Assembly (NCBI GenBank): GCA_005880985.1
Contig: VBIQ01000008.1
Location: 128,003-192,002 of the forward strand
Origin: Chloroflexota bacterium
Lineage (GTDB): Bacteria; Chloroflexota; Dormibacteria; Aeolococcales; Aeolococcaceae
Direction: 5' to 3'
Length of the DNA: 64,000 nucleotides
Shown piece by piece: positions 8,413 through 18,045 of the stretch. Made by a program: the position numbers and the translations under genes. The notes under the pieces were generated by a model, which was not told where the DNA came from, ran no database searches, and saw nothing but the letters and a program-made list of their open reading frames with translations. Numbering within the stretch: position 1 is the stretch's first letter; each line of letters starts with the position of its first letter.

Positions 8413-9507
8413 ATGGCGGCAACACATTCGGATGCGGCGGCCTTGCCCCGGCCGCGGGGGCACGTGCGGCTCAGCCGCTACCGGCGCGTCCTGCGCATCG
8501 GGCATGTGCTGGAGCTCCCGTGGCTGAAGACGGCGGTACCGATGGCCATCGGCGTGGCCGCGCTCACCGCCCTGGTGCTGGCGGTCGACCCCGCGTCCTT
8601 TGGCCGGGCGATCGACCACTTCCAGCTGTCGCTGTTGCCCGCGATCCTGGTCGTGTCCATCGGCTATTACGTGCTGCAGGGCATCCGCTGGGACGCACTG
8701 CTGCGCGCCGTGGGCATCCGCCTGCGGCGGCGCGACACGGTGCTGCTCAATGTTGCCGGCCAGGCCACGGCGCTGCTTCCCCTGGGTGAGCTGACCCGCG
8801 CTGTCCTGGTGTCGGAGGCGGCCGGCGCCGAGTTCGGCTCGGTGGTCGCCACGGTCACCGTCCAGGAGCTGATCTACACCATGGTGCTGATCGTCTTCGC
8901 GGTGCCCGGGCTGCTCACCGTGCAGCACGCCCTCGGCGGAGTGATCGCTGCCCTGGTGATCACGCTGGCCATCTTCGTGGCCCTGACCTGGTGCCCGGCG
9001 TATCGCTGGTTGCGGTTGATGGTGGCCCACACGCCGTTGCTGCGCCGCTTCCTTCACGAGGTGGACGAGCTTCACAACGACACCGTGGTGCTGCTGCGCA
9101 AGCGAGGCACGCTGACCGGCTCGTGGATCAGCGCGGTGCAGGCGGCGGCCACCATCTCCGTTTTCTGGATGGTGGCTCAGGCATTGGCGCCGGGTCAGCT
9201 GAGCTGGCGCGATGCCGCCTTCGTCTACGCCCTCTCCAACCTGGCGGGCGCGCTGAGCCTGATCCCGGGTGGCATCGGTGCCTACGAGGCCAGCGTCGTC
9301 GGCCTTCTCGTCGGAGTTGGCATGAACCCGGGGGTGGCCGCGGCGGTGGCGATCGTCCAGCGCGTGGCTGACAAGGGATTGGCGACCCTGATGGGCTTCG
9401 CGGGATACGCGGTGGTGCGACGGCGTCTGCACGTCACCGGTCTGGGGACGCTTCCACTGCGGCAGCCACCGGCGGTGCGTCTGGATACCGCCGCCGCCGG
9501 CGGCTAG
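8413..9507 (+). CDS. LPG-synthase transmembrane/flippase-like (UPF0104) membrane protein
   Basis: About 364 aa from ATG 8413; GTG codons at 8395 and 8410 are alternatives. Seven to eight hydrophobic segments with short loops; 'ALLPLGELTRAVLV' and the C-terminal 'SLIPGGIGAYEASVVGLL' are signature regions of the lysylphosphatidylglycerol-synthase TM/YbhN (UPF0104) family. The cytosolic aminoacyltransferase domain of full-length MprF is absent, so this is a membrane-only member, possibly a lipid flippase. It is divergent from the VOC gene. The exact substrate is unknown. Confidence 0.82.
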   Translation: MAATHSDAAALPRPRGHVRLSRYRRVLRIGHVLELPWLKTAVPMAIGVAALTALVLAVDPASFGRAIDHFQLSLLPAILVVSIGYYVLQGIRWDALLRAVGIRLRRRDTVLLNVAGQATALLPLGELTRAVLVSEAAGAEFGSVVATVTVQELIYTMVLIVFAVPGLLTVQHALGGVIAALVITLAIFVALTWCPAYRWLRLMVAHTPLLRRFLHEVDELHNDTVVLLRKRGTLTGSWISAVQAAATISVFWMVAQALAPGQLSWRDAAFVYALSNLAGALSLIPGGIGAYEASVVGLLVGVGMNPGVAAAVAIVQRVADKGLATLMGFAGYAVVRRRLHVTGLGTLPLRQPPAVRLDTAAAGG

Positions 9508-9570
9508 CGCTCGCCGGTTCCCTCGCGCGGATGCATCCCCGCAGAGGATGTCACCGACGCGGCCAGGCGG

Positions 9571-9576
9571 TAGCGT
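9571..9576 (+). promoter_or_regulatory. -10 box TAGCGT, leaderless start
   Basis: TAGCGT lies 7 nt before GTG 9584 and supports that start over the upstream ATG at 9548. Confidence 0.45.
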
Positions 9577-9583
9577 TGCCGGT

Positions 9584-10771
9584 GTGGAATCGCGGCCCGG
9601 AGTGGCGCCTGCGCCAAGGCTGACAACTCCCAGCCTCGCGGACATCGCCCTCACCCTGGTCGCCGCCGCCAGCTCGATCGGTCCCCAGGAAGGGCATGCC
9701 GGAGGCTTCGGCAAGCTCAACCTGTTCCTCGCCCTGGCGGGCAGCCTGCCGGTGCTGCTTCGTCGGAGCTTCCCGCTCGCGGTGCTCGCCGTGGTCGAGA
9801 CGGCACAGATCCTGATCTTCGTCACCGTCGGGATCAATGTCCGTGGTGTCGGGCTGGGCTTGGCGGTGGCGATCTACACGGTGGCGCGGACCTACGACCG
9901 CCGGACCTCGCTGCGCCTTGCTCTCGCCGTCGCTGCGCTCAACACCGTGGTGATGCTGGTGGCGGCGGCGGCGGGACGGCCCGGTGATCCCGCCAACGTC
10001 ATCCCCGGCGCCCTCGTCCTTGCCGGCAGCTGGGGCATCGGTGACAACATCCGCACCCGGCGCGCGTATCTGGCATCCGTCGAAGAACGGGCGTCGCGAG
10101 CCGAGCGGGAGCGCGAGGCCAGCGCGCAGCGCGCGGTTCTCGACGAGCGCACCCGCATCGCCCGTGAGCTTCACGACGTCGTCGCCCACCACGTCAGCGC
10201 CATCGCCGTCACCGCCGGGGCGGCGGCCGAGGTGGCAACGGAACAGCCGGATCGCGCCGAGGAGGCGCTCCGCACCATCCAGGCGACCAGTCGCCAGGCC
10301 CTCGGTGAGATGCGCGCGATGGTGGGCGTCCTCGAAGGAGGTGCCGAGAGCGCTGGCGAGCTCACCCCGCAACCGGGACTGGCCCAGGTCGAGCGGCTGC
10401 TGGCCCAGACTCGCGCCGCCGGGCTCGAGGTGAGCCTGCGAGTCGAGGGGAGGCCGCGCGAGCTACCGGCCGCCCTCGACCTCACCGCATATCGCATCGT
10501 GCAGGAAGCGCTGACCAACACCTTGAGACACGCCGGGTCGGCGCGGGCCGAGGTGACCATCCGCTACGGCGACGAGGCATTGGAGCTGGCCATCAGCGAC
10601 GACGGGCGCGGTGAGGCGCCGGCGGCGTTCGCGGCGGACGGGAGCGGGCGAGGGCTGGTCGGCATGCGCGAGCGGGTGGCCCTGTTCCACGGTGAGATGT
10701 CGGCGGGACCCAGCCCGCGCGGCGGATACCTGATCAGCGCGCGGCTGCCGCTCACGGGGATGGAGGCGTGA
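9584..10771 (+). CDS. Sensor histidine kinase, NarL-partner type (HisKA_3)
   Basis: 395 aa from GTG 9584; ATG 9548 would add 12 residues but lies upstream of the -10 box. Four to five membrane segments in residues ~20-150, a charged coiled linker, then HisKA_3 with the phosphoacceptor His in 'ARELHDVVAHHVSAIAV', and an HATPase domain ('LTNTLRHAG', 'DDGRG', 'GLVGMRERV'). It overlaps the following response regulator by 4 bp (GTGA), so the two are translationally coupled. It lies just upstream of an ABC exporter, an arrangement typical of envelope-stress or drug-sensing systems. Confidence 0.9.
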   Translation: MESRPGVAPAPRLTTPSLADIALTLVAAASSIGPQEGHAGGFGKLNLFLALAGSLPVLLRRSFPLAVLAVVETAQILIFVTVGINVRGVGLGLAVAIYTVARTYDRRTSLRLALAVAALNTVVMLVAAAAGRPGDPANVIPGALVLAGSWGIGDNIRTRRAYLASVEERASRAEREREASAQRAVLDERTRIARELHDVVAHHVSAIAVTAGAAAEVATEQPDRAEEALRTIQATSRQALGEMRAMVGVLEGGAESAGELTPQPGLAQVERLLAQTRAAGLEVSLRVEGRPRELPAALDLTAYRIVQEALTNTLRHAGSARAEVTIRYGDEALELAISDDGRGEAPAAFAADGSGRGLVGMRERVALFHGEMSAGPSPRGGYLISARLPLTGMEA

Positions 10772-11457
10772 CCATCCGCGTGCTCATCGCCGACGACCAG
10801 GAGCTGGTCCGCGCCGGCTTCCGCATGGTCATCGATGCCCGCGAGGACCTCGAGGTCGTCGGTGAGGTGGGAACCGGGGAGGAGGCGGTGGGGCGCGCCC
10901 GGGACCTGCATCCCGATGTCGTGCTGATGGACATCCGCATGCCGGTGATGGACGGGCTGCAGGCGACCCGCGAGCTGCTCGGCTCTGCACCCGACGCCGA
11001 GGACGCGGTCCCGCGAGTGATCATCCTCACCACCTTCGACCTCGACCAGTACGTCTACGAGGCGCTGCGCGCCGGAGCCAGCGGCTTTCTTCTCAAGGAC
11101 ACCCCGCCGGCGGACCTGGCTGCGGCGATCCGGGTCGTTGCCGCCGGCGAGGCGATGCTGGCTCCCTCGATCACCCGCCGCCTGATCGAGCGCTTCTCCG
11201 GTCTACCCAGTCCGACGGCGAGCGATCCCACCGCGCTCAACGAGTTGACGGCACGCGAGGCCGAGGTGCTGCGGCTGATCGCCCGCGGCCTGTCCAACGC
11301 CGACATCGCCGCCCGGCTGCATCTCGGCGAGACGACGGTGAAGAGCCACGTCGCGCGGGTGCTGATGAAGCTCGGACTGCACGACCGCGTCCAGGCGGTG
11401 GTGCTCGCCTACGAGTCCGGCTTCGTGACTCCAGGCAGCGCCGCCGCCGCCGACTGA
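10768..11457 (+). CDS. NarL/FixJ-type response regulator
   Basis: 229 aa. Receiver domain with acidic pocket 'DDQELV', phospho-Asp in 'VVLMDIRMPV', Thr switch in 'ILTTFDLD' and Lys in 'LLKDTPP'. A GerE/LuxR helix-turn-helix at the C-terminus reads 'LTAREAEVLRLIARGLSN' and 'TTVKSHVARVLMKL'. The GTG start overlaps the kinase stop. It is the obvious partner of that kinase and a likely regulator of the ABC exporter starting 137 bp downstream. Confidence 0.93.
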   Translation: MTIRVLIADDQELVRAGFRMVIDAREDLEVVGEVGTGEEAVGRARDLHPDVVLMDIRMPVMDGLQATRELLGSAPDAEDAVPRVIILTTFDLDQYVYEALRAGASGFLLKDTPPADLAAAIRVVAAGEAMLAPSITRRLIERFSGLPSPTASDPTALNELTAREAEVLRLIARGLSNADIAARLHLGETTVKSHVARVLMKLGLHDRVQAVVLAYESGFVTPGSAAAAD

Positions 11458-11493
11458 AGCGGGCCCTCGCGGCCGGTGTGGCTCCTCCTCGAA

Positions 11494-11524
11494 ATTCGTC
11501 CTGCAGGAGGAGCGGATTCGTCCT
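11494..11524 (+). promoter_or_regulatory. Direct repeat ATTCGTCCT x2, candidate operator
   Basis: ATTCGTCCT occurs at 11494-11502 and again at 11516-11524, 22 bp start to start (two helical turns), in the intergenic region between the response regulator and the ABC exporter. The spacing puts both copies on the same DNA face, as for a dimeric activator. A role for the upstream NarL-type regulator is inferred from position. Confidence 0.35.
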
Positions 11525-11593
11525 CGCGGCGGTTTCCGTGAACGCCGCCCGCGGCGACCATGACTGCATGGCAACCGTCTCGGAGACCACACG

Positions 11594-12574
11594 ATGACCT
11601 CCTCGTCCCCGGCGCCGGTCGAGAGCAGCGCCACAGCGTCCCGGCCGATGCCGGCGCCGGGCCCGCGGAGACCGGCGATCCGCTCCACCGGGCTGACCAA
11701 GCACTACGGCGCCCGCGCCGCGGTCGACGGCATCGACCTGGAGATCCCCGACGGCGTCATCGCCGGCTTCGTTGGACCCAACGGTTCGGGCAAGACCACC
11801 ACCATCCGGATGCTGCTGGCCCTGGTGTCGCCGTCCGCGGGTGAGGCCGAGGTTCTAGGCACCTCCATCCGCAATCCCGGCGACTATCTGCCGCGGGTGG
11901 GAGCGCTCATCGAGGGGCCGGCCTTCTATCCGACCCTCAGCGGCCGGCGCAATCTCGAGGTCCTGACCACGCTCGGCGGCATCCCGCGCTCGCGGGTGGA
12001 GGAGGTTCTGGATCTGGTCGAGCTGCGGGAGCGCGCCGGTGACCACGTGCGCACCTACTCGATGGGCATGAAGCAGCGGCTCGGCATCGCCGCCGCGATG
12101 CTCCCCAACCCCGAGGTGCTCATCCTCGACGAGCCCGCCAACGGTCTCGACCCGGCCGGGATTCTCGAGATGCGGCGGCTGCTCTCCCGGCTGCGCGATC
12201 AGGGCATCACCATCTTCATCAGCAGCCACCTCCTCAGCGAGGTCGAGCAGGTGGCCGACTGGATCCTCGTCCTCAAGGACGGCCGCCTGCTCTTCCAGGG
12301 TCCGACCGCGGACCTGCTCTCCCGCCGGCACGGCCGGCTGCTCGTGGCGGCCGAGCACGAGGCCGGGCTGACCACCGTCGCCACCATCGCCGAAGTGGCG
12401 GGATTCAAGGTCGCCCGGGTCAACGGACACCTCGAGGTCGATGCCCCGGCGTCCTTCGCCGCTCAGCTGAACCGGCAGGCGATGGCCGCCGGCGTCACCC
12501 TGGTCGAGATCAGTCGCAGCCACGCCAGCCTGGAGGAGACCTTCCTCGACCTGACCAACGGAGAGACCCGATGA
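11594..12574 (+). CDS. ABC-2-type exporter ATP-binding protein
   Basis: 326 aa. Walker A 'GPNGSGKTT', variant signature 'YSMGMKQRLGIA', Walker B 'VLILDEPANGLDP', H-loop in 'ISSHLLSEVEQ'. The SMGMKQR signature and ~100-residue C-terminal extension are usual in BcrA/drug-exporter ABC-2 ATPases. About 35 Pro/Ser-rich residues precede the core. GGAG lies before the ATG. It overlaps the permease gene by 4 bp (ATGA). Likely exports a toxic compound or lipid under control of the preceding two-component system. Confidence 0.92.
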   Translation: MTSSSPAPVESSATASRPMPAPGPRRPAIRSTGLTKHYGARAAVDGIDLEIPDGVIAGFVGPNGSGKTTTIRMLLALVSPSAGEAEVLGTSIRNPGDYLPRVGALIEGPAFYPTLSGRRNLEVLTTLGGIPRSRVEEVLDLVELRERAGDHVRTYSMGMKQRLGIAAAMLPNPEVLILDEPANGLDPAGILEMRRLLSRLRDQGITIFISSHLLSEVEQVADWILVLKDGRLLFQGPTADLLSRRHGRLLVAAEHEAGLTTVATIAEVAGFKVARVNGHLEVDAPASFAAQLNRQAMAAGVTLVEISRSHASLEETFLDLTNGETR

Positions 12575-13341
12575 TCCGCAGTTTTCGCAGTGAATGGCTC
12601 AAACTCCGCCGGCCGGGCGTGCTGCTGAGCGCCCTGGGTGGCACCGTCGGCTTCTCCGTCCTCGGCATCGTGCTGGGCCTGCGCCGGATCGGCAGGACCG
12701 GTGAGTTCACCGCCCTCGCTCTGTCGCAGCACGGCGGGTTCATCACCATCATGTCGCGCGGTTCCGAGTTCATCGGCATCGTCGCCCTGGGCATCGCCGC
12801 CTTCGCCGTCTCCTCGGAGTTCACCCACGGCACGCTTCGCAACCTGCTGGTCCGCGAGCCCCATCGCCTGCGCCTGCTGGCCGGCAAGTCGCTGGCCCTG
12901 GCCACCCTGATCGCCGGCACCGTCGCCCTCGCCTACGCCGTCGCCTTCCCGGTGGCGCTGGCCGTGGCGCCCGGTCACGGCATCGACACCTCGTCGTGGA
13001 CCAGTGGCGCGGGGATCGGCTCGCTGCTCTCCGGCACCGGCGACATGATCATCACCGCGCTCGGGTTCGGCCTGCTCGGCGTCCTGTTGGGCATGGTGTT
13101 CCGCAGCCCGGCGCCGGCGATCATCGCCGGCTTCGCCTACACCCTGCCGATCGAGGCGTTGCTGGTCGGGTCGCTGGGCTCGTCGCGGAACGTCCTCTTC
13201 GCGCAGCAGCTCGACGCCATCGCGTCGGGGGGCACGTCGCAGATCGCCTACGGAGCGGCGCTCGCCGTGGCGGCCGCGTGGGCGGTTGGCGCGGTGATCG
13301 CCACCGGCGCGCTCTTCCGCTGGCGCGATGTGGCGGTGTGA
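12571..13341 (+). CDS. ABC-2-type exporter permease
   Basis: 256 aa, six hydrophobic segments. It begins 'MIRSFRSEWLKLRRPG', typical of ABC-2 permeases, and carries the conserved 'VSSEFTHGTLRNLLVREP' region after the second membrane segment. The start overlaps the ATPase stop, so the two subunits are made together. The substrate is unknown. Confidence 0.9.
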   Translation: MIRSFRSEWLKLRRPGVLLSALGGTVGFSVLGIVLGLRRIGRTGEFTALALSQHGGFITIMSRGSEFIGIVALGIAAFAVSSEFTHGTLRNLLVREPHRLRLLAGKSLALATLIAGTVALAYAVAFPVALAVAPGHGIDTSSWTSGAGIGSLLSGTGDMIITALGFGLLGVLLGMVFRSPAPAIIAGFAYTLPIEALLVGSLGSSRNVLFAQQLDAIASGGTSQIAYGAALAVAAAWAVGAVIATGALFRWRDVAV

Positions 13342-13371
13342 AGCGGTCATGGAACCGAAAGGTGGCGCGAT

Positions 13372-13377
13372 TATCCT
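13372..13377 (+). promoter_or_regulatory. -10 box TATCCT, leaderless start
   Basis: TATCCT stands 6 nt before ATG 13384 without a Shine-Dalgarno. The same hexamer and gap precede the PIG-V-like gene at 32889. Confidence 0.5.
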
Positions 13378-13383
13378 CGGGTC

Positions 13384-13605
13384 ATGCGAGGGTGGCTCAA
13401 CGCTCCGATGCATCTCTGGTCGTTGCTGGCCGACGACGCGGTGACCATGGCGGGCGTGCTCGGGCTGGTGTGGGTCGTTCCCCTGATCGCTCTGCGCATC
13501 ATCCGCCTCGCCCTGGTCAGGGCCAGGTCGCCGGTCGCCGCCGTCGTGGTCGCGAGCGCCGCATCAGCGATGTTCGTCGCCGCAGCGGCAACCTCGCATC
13601 GCTGA
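13384..13605 (+). CDS. Small two-segment membrane protein, unknown function
   Basis: 73 aa with two hydrophobic segments (about residues 20-40 and 48-68) joined by a short basic loop 'IIRLALVRARS'. No known domain recognised. A -10-like TATCCT lies 6 nt upstream of the ATG, supporting independent leaderless expression. It sits between the ABC-2 exporter and the MacAB-like operon. It could be a small modulator of either, but nothing in the sequence shows that. Confidence 0.5.
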   Translation: MRGWLNAPMHLWSLLADDAVTMAGVLGLVWVVPLIALRIIRLALVRARSPVAAVVVASAASAMFVAAAATSHR

Positions 13606-13659
13606 TGCGCGCGGCGGCATCGCCGTCGCGTCATGCAGTTGAAAGGAAGGGCTGCAAGC

Positions 13660-15324
13660 ATGTGGCCCGCAATGAGACGCCTTCTACGCCGGCGGGTGCT
13701 CGCGCCGCTCGCCGCCGTCGCAGTCCTGGGTGGAACCGGCGGTTTCGTCTGGGTCCGGCATGACCCCGGGTCGACCCAGTACCGCACCGCGGCCGCGACC
13801 CTGGGGACGGTCACCCAGACCATCGCCCTCTCGGGCAATCTCACGCCGGTCAACGAGACCGATCTCGACTTCGGTGCCGCCGGTCGGGTTCAGACCGTCG
13901 GTGTGCAGCCGGGTCAGACGGTCAAGGCCGGGGAGGCCCTGGCCGCGCTGGACACCACCAGCCTGCAGGGCGCCCTCACTCAGGCGCAGGCCACCCTGCA
14001 GTCCGCCCAGGCCAGGCTCTCGCTCGACCAGGCCGGGCCGACGGCGCAGTCCCTCGCCTCGTCCCAGGCCCAGGTCAGCGGCGCCCAGGTTCAGCTGCAG
14101 AACGCCCGGACCAGCCTCGGCGACACCCAGGCGGTCAACCAGCAGTCGATCTCCCAGGCGCAGAACGCGGTCACCGCCGCGCAGAACACGGTCAACGCCG
14201 ACCAGAACGTCCTCAATGCCGACAGCGCCAGGATGCAGAGCGATCAGAGCCGGGAGTCGAGCGACTGCAACGCCCAGCCGCAGGGCCAGGCGTGCAGCCA
14301 GGACCAGCAGGCGACCGCCGCCGACAACCAGAAGGTCGCCGCCGATCAGCAGACCCTCGCCCGCGATCAGGGCGCGTTCGACTCCGCGCAGAGCTCGCTG
14401 GCGGCGACGCAGGTGCGGGCGCAGCAGAGCGTCGACCAGGCGCAGGGACAGGTGAACTCGGCCCAGGTCCAGCTGCAAAACGCAGAGCAGGCCCTCGCCG
14501 CGCTGCGACAGGGAACCACGCCGCAGCAGATCCAGATGGATCAGAGCCAGGTCCAGATCGCCCAGGTCGGTGTCGACAACGCCCAGCGCGCCCTGAGTCA
14601 GGCGACGCTGGCGGCCCCGGTCGACGGAGTCGTCGGTCAGGTGAACATCGCGGTCGCCCAGTCGGTGTCCGGCTCGGGCGCGAGCAGCTCCGCGTCGAGC
14701 TCGTCGGGGGGCGGCAACGCGACCGGCAGCACCTCCAGCAGCAGCAGTACCTCGTCCAGCAGCTCGCACGCGGTGGTCATCCTGACCCCGGGCGCCTTCC
14801 AGGTGACCGGTACGGTGAGCGATGCCCAGGTTGGTCAGGTCGCCGTCGGGCAGCGCGCCCGGGTGATCACCGCCGGGTCGACCGAGGCCGTCACCGGCCA
14901 GGTGACCGGGGTGTCGCAGCAGGCGACGGTGACCTCCGGGGTCGCCAGCTTCGCGGTCACCGTCACCCTCAGCGGCAGCAATCCCTCGCTCCGCGCCGGC
15001 ACCTCGGCCTCGATCAGCGTCATCGTCAATCAGGTGATCCAGGTCCTCACCGTGCCCACCAGTGCGGTGCACAGCAGCGGTGGGGCCAGCACCGTCGAGG
15101 TCCTGGTCGGCGGTCAGCCGCAGACGAGGCCGGTCACGGTCGGCGCCTCCGACGCGCTGCGCACCGAGGTCCTCTCGGGCTTGCGTGAGGGAGACCAGCT
15201 CGTCATCGCCAGCGTGACCGGCACCGTGCCCACCACCACCACCCGCGGCGGGGGCGGTCTCTTTGGTGGCGGTGGTGGCGCTGGTGGTGCCGGCGGCGGC
15301 GGGCGCGCCGTCGGCGGCGGCTGA
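13660..15324 (+). CDS. MacA/HlyD-type efflux periplasmic adaptor
   Basis: 554 aa from ATG 13660, selected because GGAAGG lies 9 nt upstream; ATG 13633 is in frame but precedes that ribosome binding site. One N-terminal membrane anchor, a biotinyl-lipoyl-like half ('VQPGQTVKAGEALAALD'), an unusually long Gln/Ala/Asp-rich coiled-coil hairpin (about residues 100-300), the second half lipoyl motif 'TLAAPVDGVVGQV', a Ser/Gly low-complexity insert, a beta-barrel domain and a Gly-rich C-terminus. It should bridge the MacB-like transporter downstream to the outside of the membrane. Confidence 0.9.
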   Translation: MWPAMRRLLRRRVLAPLAAVAVLGGTGGFVWVRHDPGSTQYRTAAATLGTVTQTIALSGNLTPVNETDLDFGAAGRVQTVGVQPGQTVKAGEALAALDTTSLQGALTQAQATLQSAQARLSLDQAGPTAQSLASSQAQVSGAQVQLQNARTSLGDTQAVNQQSISQAQNAVTAAQNTVNADQNVLNADSARMQSDQSRESSDCNAQPQGQACSQDQQATAADNQKVAADQQTLARDQGAFDSAQSSLAATQVRAQQSVDQAQGQVNSAQVQLQNAEQALAALRQGTTPQQIQMDQSQVQIAQVGVDNAQRALSQATLAAPVDGVVGQVNIAVAQSVSGSGASSSASSSSGGGNATGSTSSSSSTSSSSSHAVVILTPGAFQVTGTVSDAQVGQVAVGQRARVITAGSTEAVTGQVTGVSQQATVTSGVASFAVTVTLSGSNPSLRAGTSASISVIVNQVIQVLTVPTSAVHSSGGASTVEVLVGGQPQTRPVTVGASDALRTEVLSGLREGDQLVIASVTGTVPTTTTRGGGGLFGGGGGAGGAGGGGRAVGGG

Positions 15325-15328
15325 GCCG

Positions 15329-16002
<674 letters not shown>

Positions 16003-16006
<4 letters not shown>

Positions 16007-17220
16007 GCCCGCTCCGCACCTTCGAGACCGGGCTGCGCGGCATCCTCTCGCACCGGTTGCGCTCCATCCTCACCACTCTCGGCATCCTGTTCGGAGTGGC
16101 GGCGGTGATCTGCACGGTTGGCATCGGCAAGGCGTCCTCCGACTCCGTCAACGCACGCATCGCCGCGCTCGGCACCAACCTGCTCACCGTCACCCCAGGG
16201 AGCACCGCGGTCGGCGGTGTCTTCGGCGGCACCGGCAGCGCCAACACGCTGACGATGAGCGACGCGCAGGGTCTCAAGAGCAAGGACAACGCCCCCGACA
16301 TCGAGGCCGTCGCCCCGGTGGTGCAGGTCCGCGAGTCGCTGGTCAGCTCGTCGACCAACTGGAGCACCCAGGTCCAGGGCAGCACCCCGGACTGGCTGGT
16401 GACCAATGCGCGCACGGTGCAGAGCGGACGCTTCTTCACCGACGGCGACGTTCAGTCCCACGCCCAGGGCGTCGTTCTCGGGCCCACCACCGCGCAGAAC
16501 CTCGGCGCCGGCATCGGCGACACGGTGACCATCGCCCACGTCCCGTTCCAGGTGATCGCCATCCTCGGCTCCAGCGGCGGTCAGGGCTTCCAGAACGGCG
16601 ACGATCTCGCCGTCGTCCCCCTCACCACCGCCCAGGACGTGCTCACCGGCGGCACCCCCAACTCGGTGCAGCGCATCCTGCTCAGTGCCACCAGCAGCGA
16701 CACCGTCGGCTCCGCCTATCAGGAGGCCGACCAGCTGCTGCTGGCAACCCACCACGTCGCCAGCCCCGCAGCCGCGGACTTCACCATCCAGGCGCAGAGC
16801 CAGTTCCTCAGCACGGCGCAGTCGGTGACGACGACGCTCACCATCCTGCTGGCCAGCGTCGCCGCCATCTCCCTGCTGGTGGGCGGCATCGGGGTGATGA
16901 ACATCATGCTGGTGTCGGTGACCGAGCGCACCAGCGAGATCGGTCTGCGCAAGGCGTTGGGGGCGACGCCGGCCGACCTGCTACGGCAGTTCCTGGTGGA
17001 GGCCGCCACCCTGAGCGTGGTCGGTGGCGTCCTCGGCGTCGGCGGCGGGCTGCTGGCGGGGGTGCTGATCCCCCGGTTCACCACCATCGGCGTCTCCATC
17101 AACGCCACCCCGATCCTCATCGCCGTCGGCGTCGCCGCCGGTGTCGGCCTGATCTTCGGCGTCTTTCCGGCGGCGCGCGCCGCGCGCCTCGCACCCATCG
17201 AAGCGCTACGGGCGCAGTGA
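16003..17220 (+). CDS. MacB-type ABC transporter permease
   Basis: 405 aa. First membrane segment follows 'ILSHRLRSILTTLGILFGVAA', then a ~230-residue extracytoplasmic MacB_PCD domain, then three C-terminal segments of the FtsX domain; 'GGIGVMNIMLVSVTERTSEI' and 'GLRKALGATPADL' are characteristic. Likely handles a hydrophobic peptide, antibiotic or lipid, using a mechanotransmission mechanism known for MacB. Confidence 0.94.
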
Positions 17221-17239
17221 GGTCCCCAGGAGAGTCCGC

Positions 17240-18022
17240 ATGAACCGAATCGTGATGTCCGCCGCTGCGGTGGCGATGCTCGCCCTCGCCGCCTGCGGCA
17301 GCTCCAGCGCCGCCGGCCCGGCATCGACCTCGGCCTCATCGAGTGCGAACACCCAGAGCGGTCGCGGGCCCGGTCGCAACGGTGCCTCGGGCGAGCTGGT
17401 GAAGCTCAGCGGGACGACGCTGATTCTCAACGCCCAGAGCGGTGACGTGACCGTCGTCTACAACGGCTCGACGCGGATCCAGAAGACCAGCACCGGCACG
17501 GTGGCCGACATCGTCACCGGCAGCTGCATCGTCGCCGCCGGCCAGAAGGACTCGAGTGGAGCGGTCACCGCCTCGGTGGTTCGCGTCAGCTCCAAGGTGA
17601 ACGGCAGCTGCGCGCTGGGCGGCCCCGGAGCTGGTGGCGGCCCCCGGCCCACTCCCCGCGGCACGCCCCGGGCGGACCAGGCGAACGCCGGCTTCGCCGC
17701 CGGCGAGGTGACCGCGGTCTCCGGCACGTCGGTCACGGTGCTCGACGCCACCGGCGCCTCCCGGCCGGTCACCGTGCCCACCACGGTTCGGGTGAGCACG
17801 TCGTCCTCGGCCTCGGCATCCGACCTCGCCGTCGGCGACTGCGTGCTGGCCACCGGCTCCAAGGACGCCTCGGGCACGGTCACCGCGCGGTCGCTCTCGA
17901 TCGTTCCCGCCGGCCCCTCCGGCTGCTTCACCGGCGCCGGCGGCCGTGGCTTCGGTGGCGGCTTCGGTGGTGGTGGTGGTGGTGGTGCTGGCGCGGGCGG
18001 TGGGGCTCCACCGGCCGACTGA
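17240..18022 (+). CDS. Lipoprotein with two DUF5666-like domains
   Basis: 260 aa; AGGAGA precedes the ATG. Signal peptide with lipobox 'LALAAC'. Two beta-rich DUF5666-like modules (about residues 45-115 and 150-225) share 'GD..V.A.G.KD.SG.VTA' ('GSCIVAAGQKDSSGAVTA' and 'GDCVLATGSKDASGTVTA'), showing internal duplication. Gly-rich tail. It lies inside the MacAB-like efflux/two-component operon and is probably an envelope accessory or sensor component; its actual role is unknown. Confidence 0.8.
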   Translation: MNRIVMSAAAVAMLALAACGSSSAAGPASTSASSSANTQSGRGPGRNGASGELVKLSGTTLILNAQSGDVTVVYNGSTRIQKTSTGTVADIVTGSCIVAAGQKDSSGAVTASVVRVSSKVNGSCALGGPGAGGGPRPTPRGTPRADQANAGFAAGEVTAVSGTSVTVLDATGASRPVTVPTTVRVSTSSSASASDLAVGDCVLATGSKDASGTVTARSLSIVPAGPSGCFTGAGGRGFGGGFGGGGGGGAGAGGGAPPAD

Positions 18023-18045
18023 CGCGAGATGCGCGCTGAGCGATC

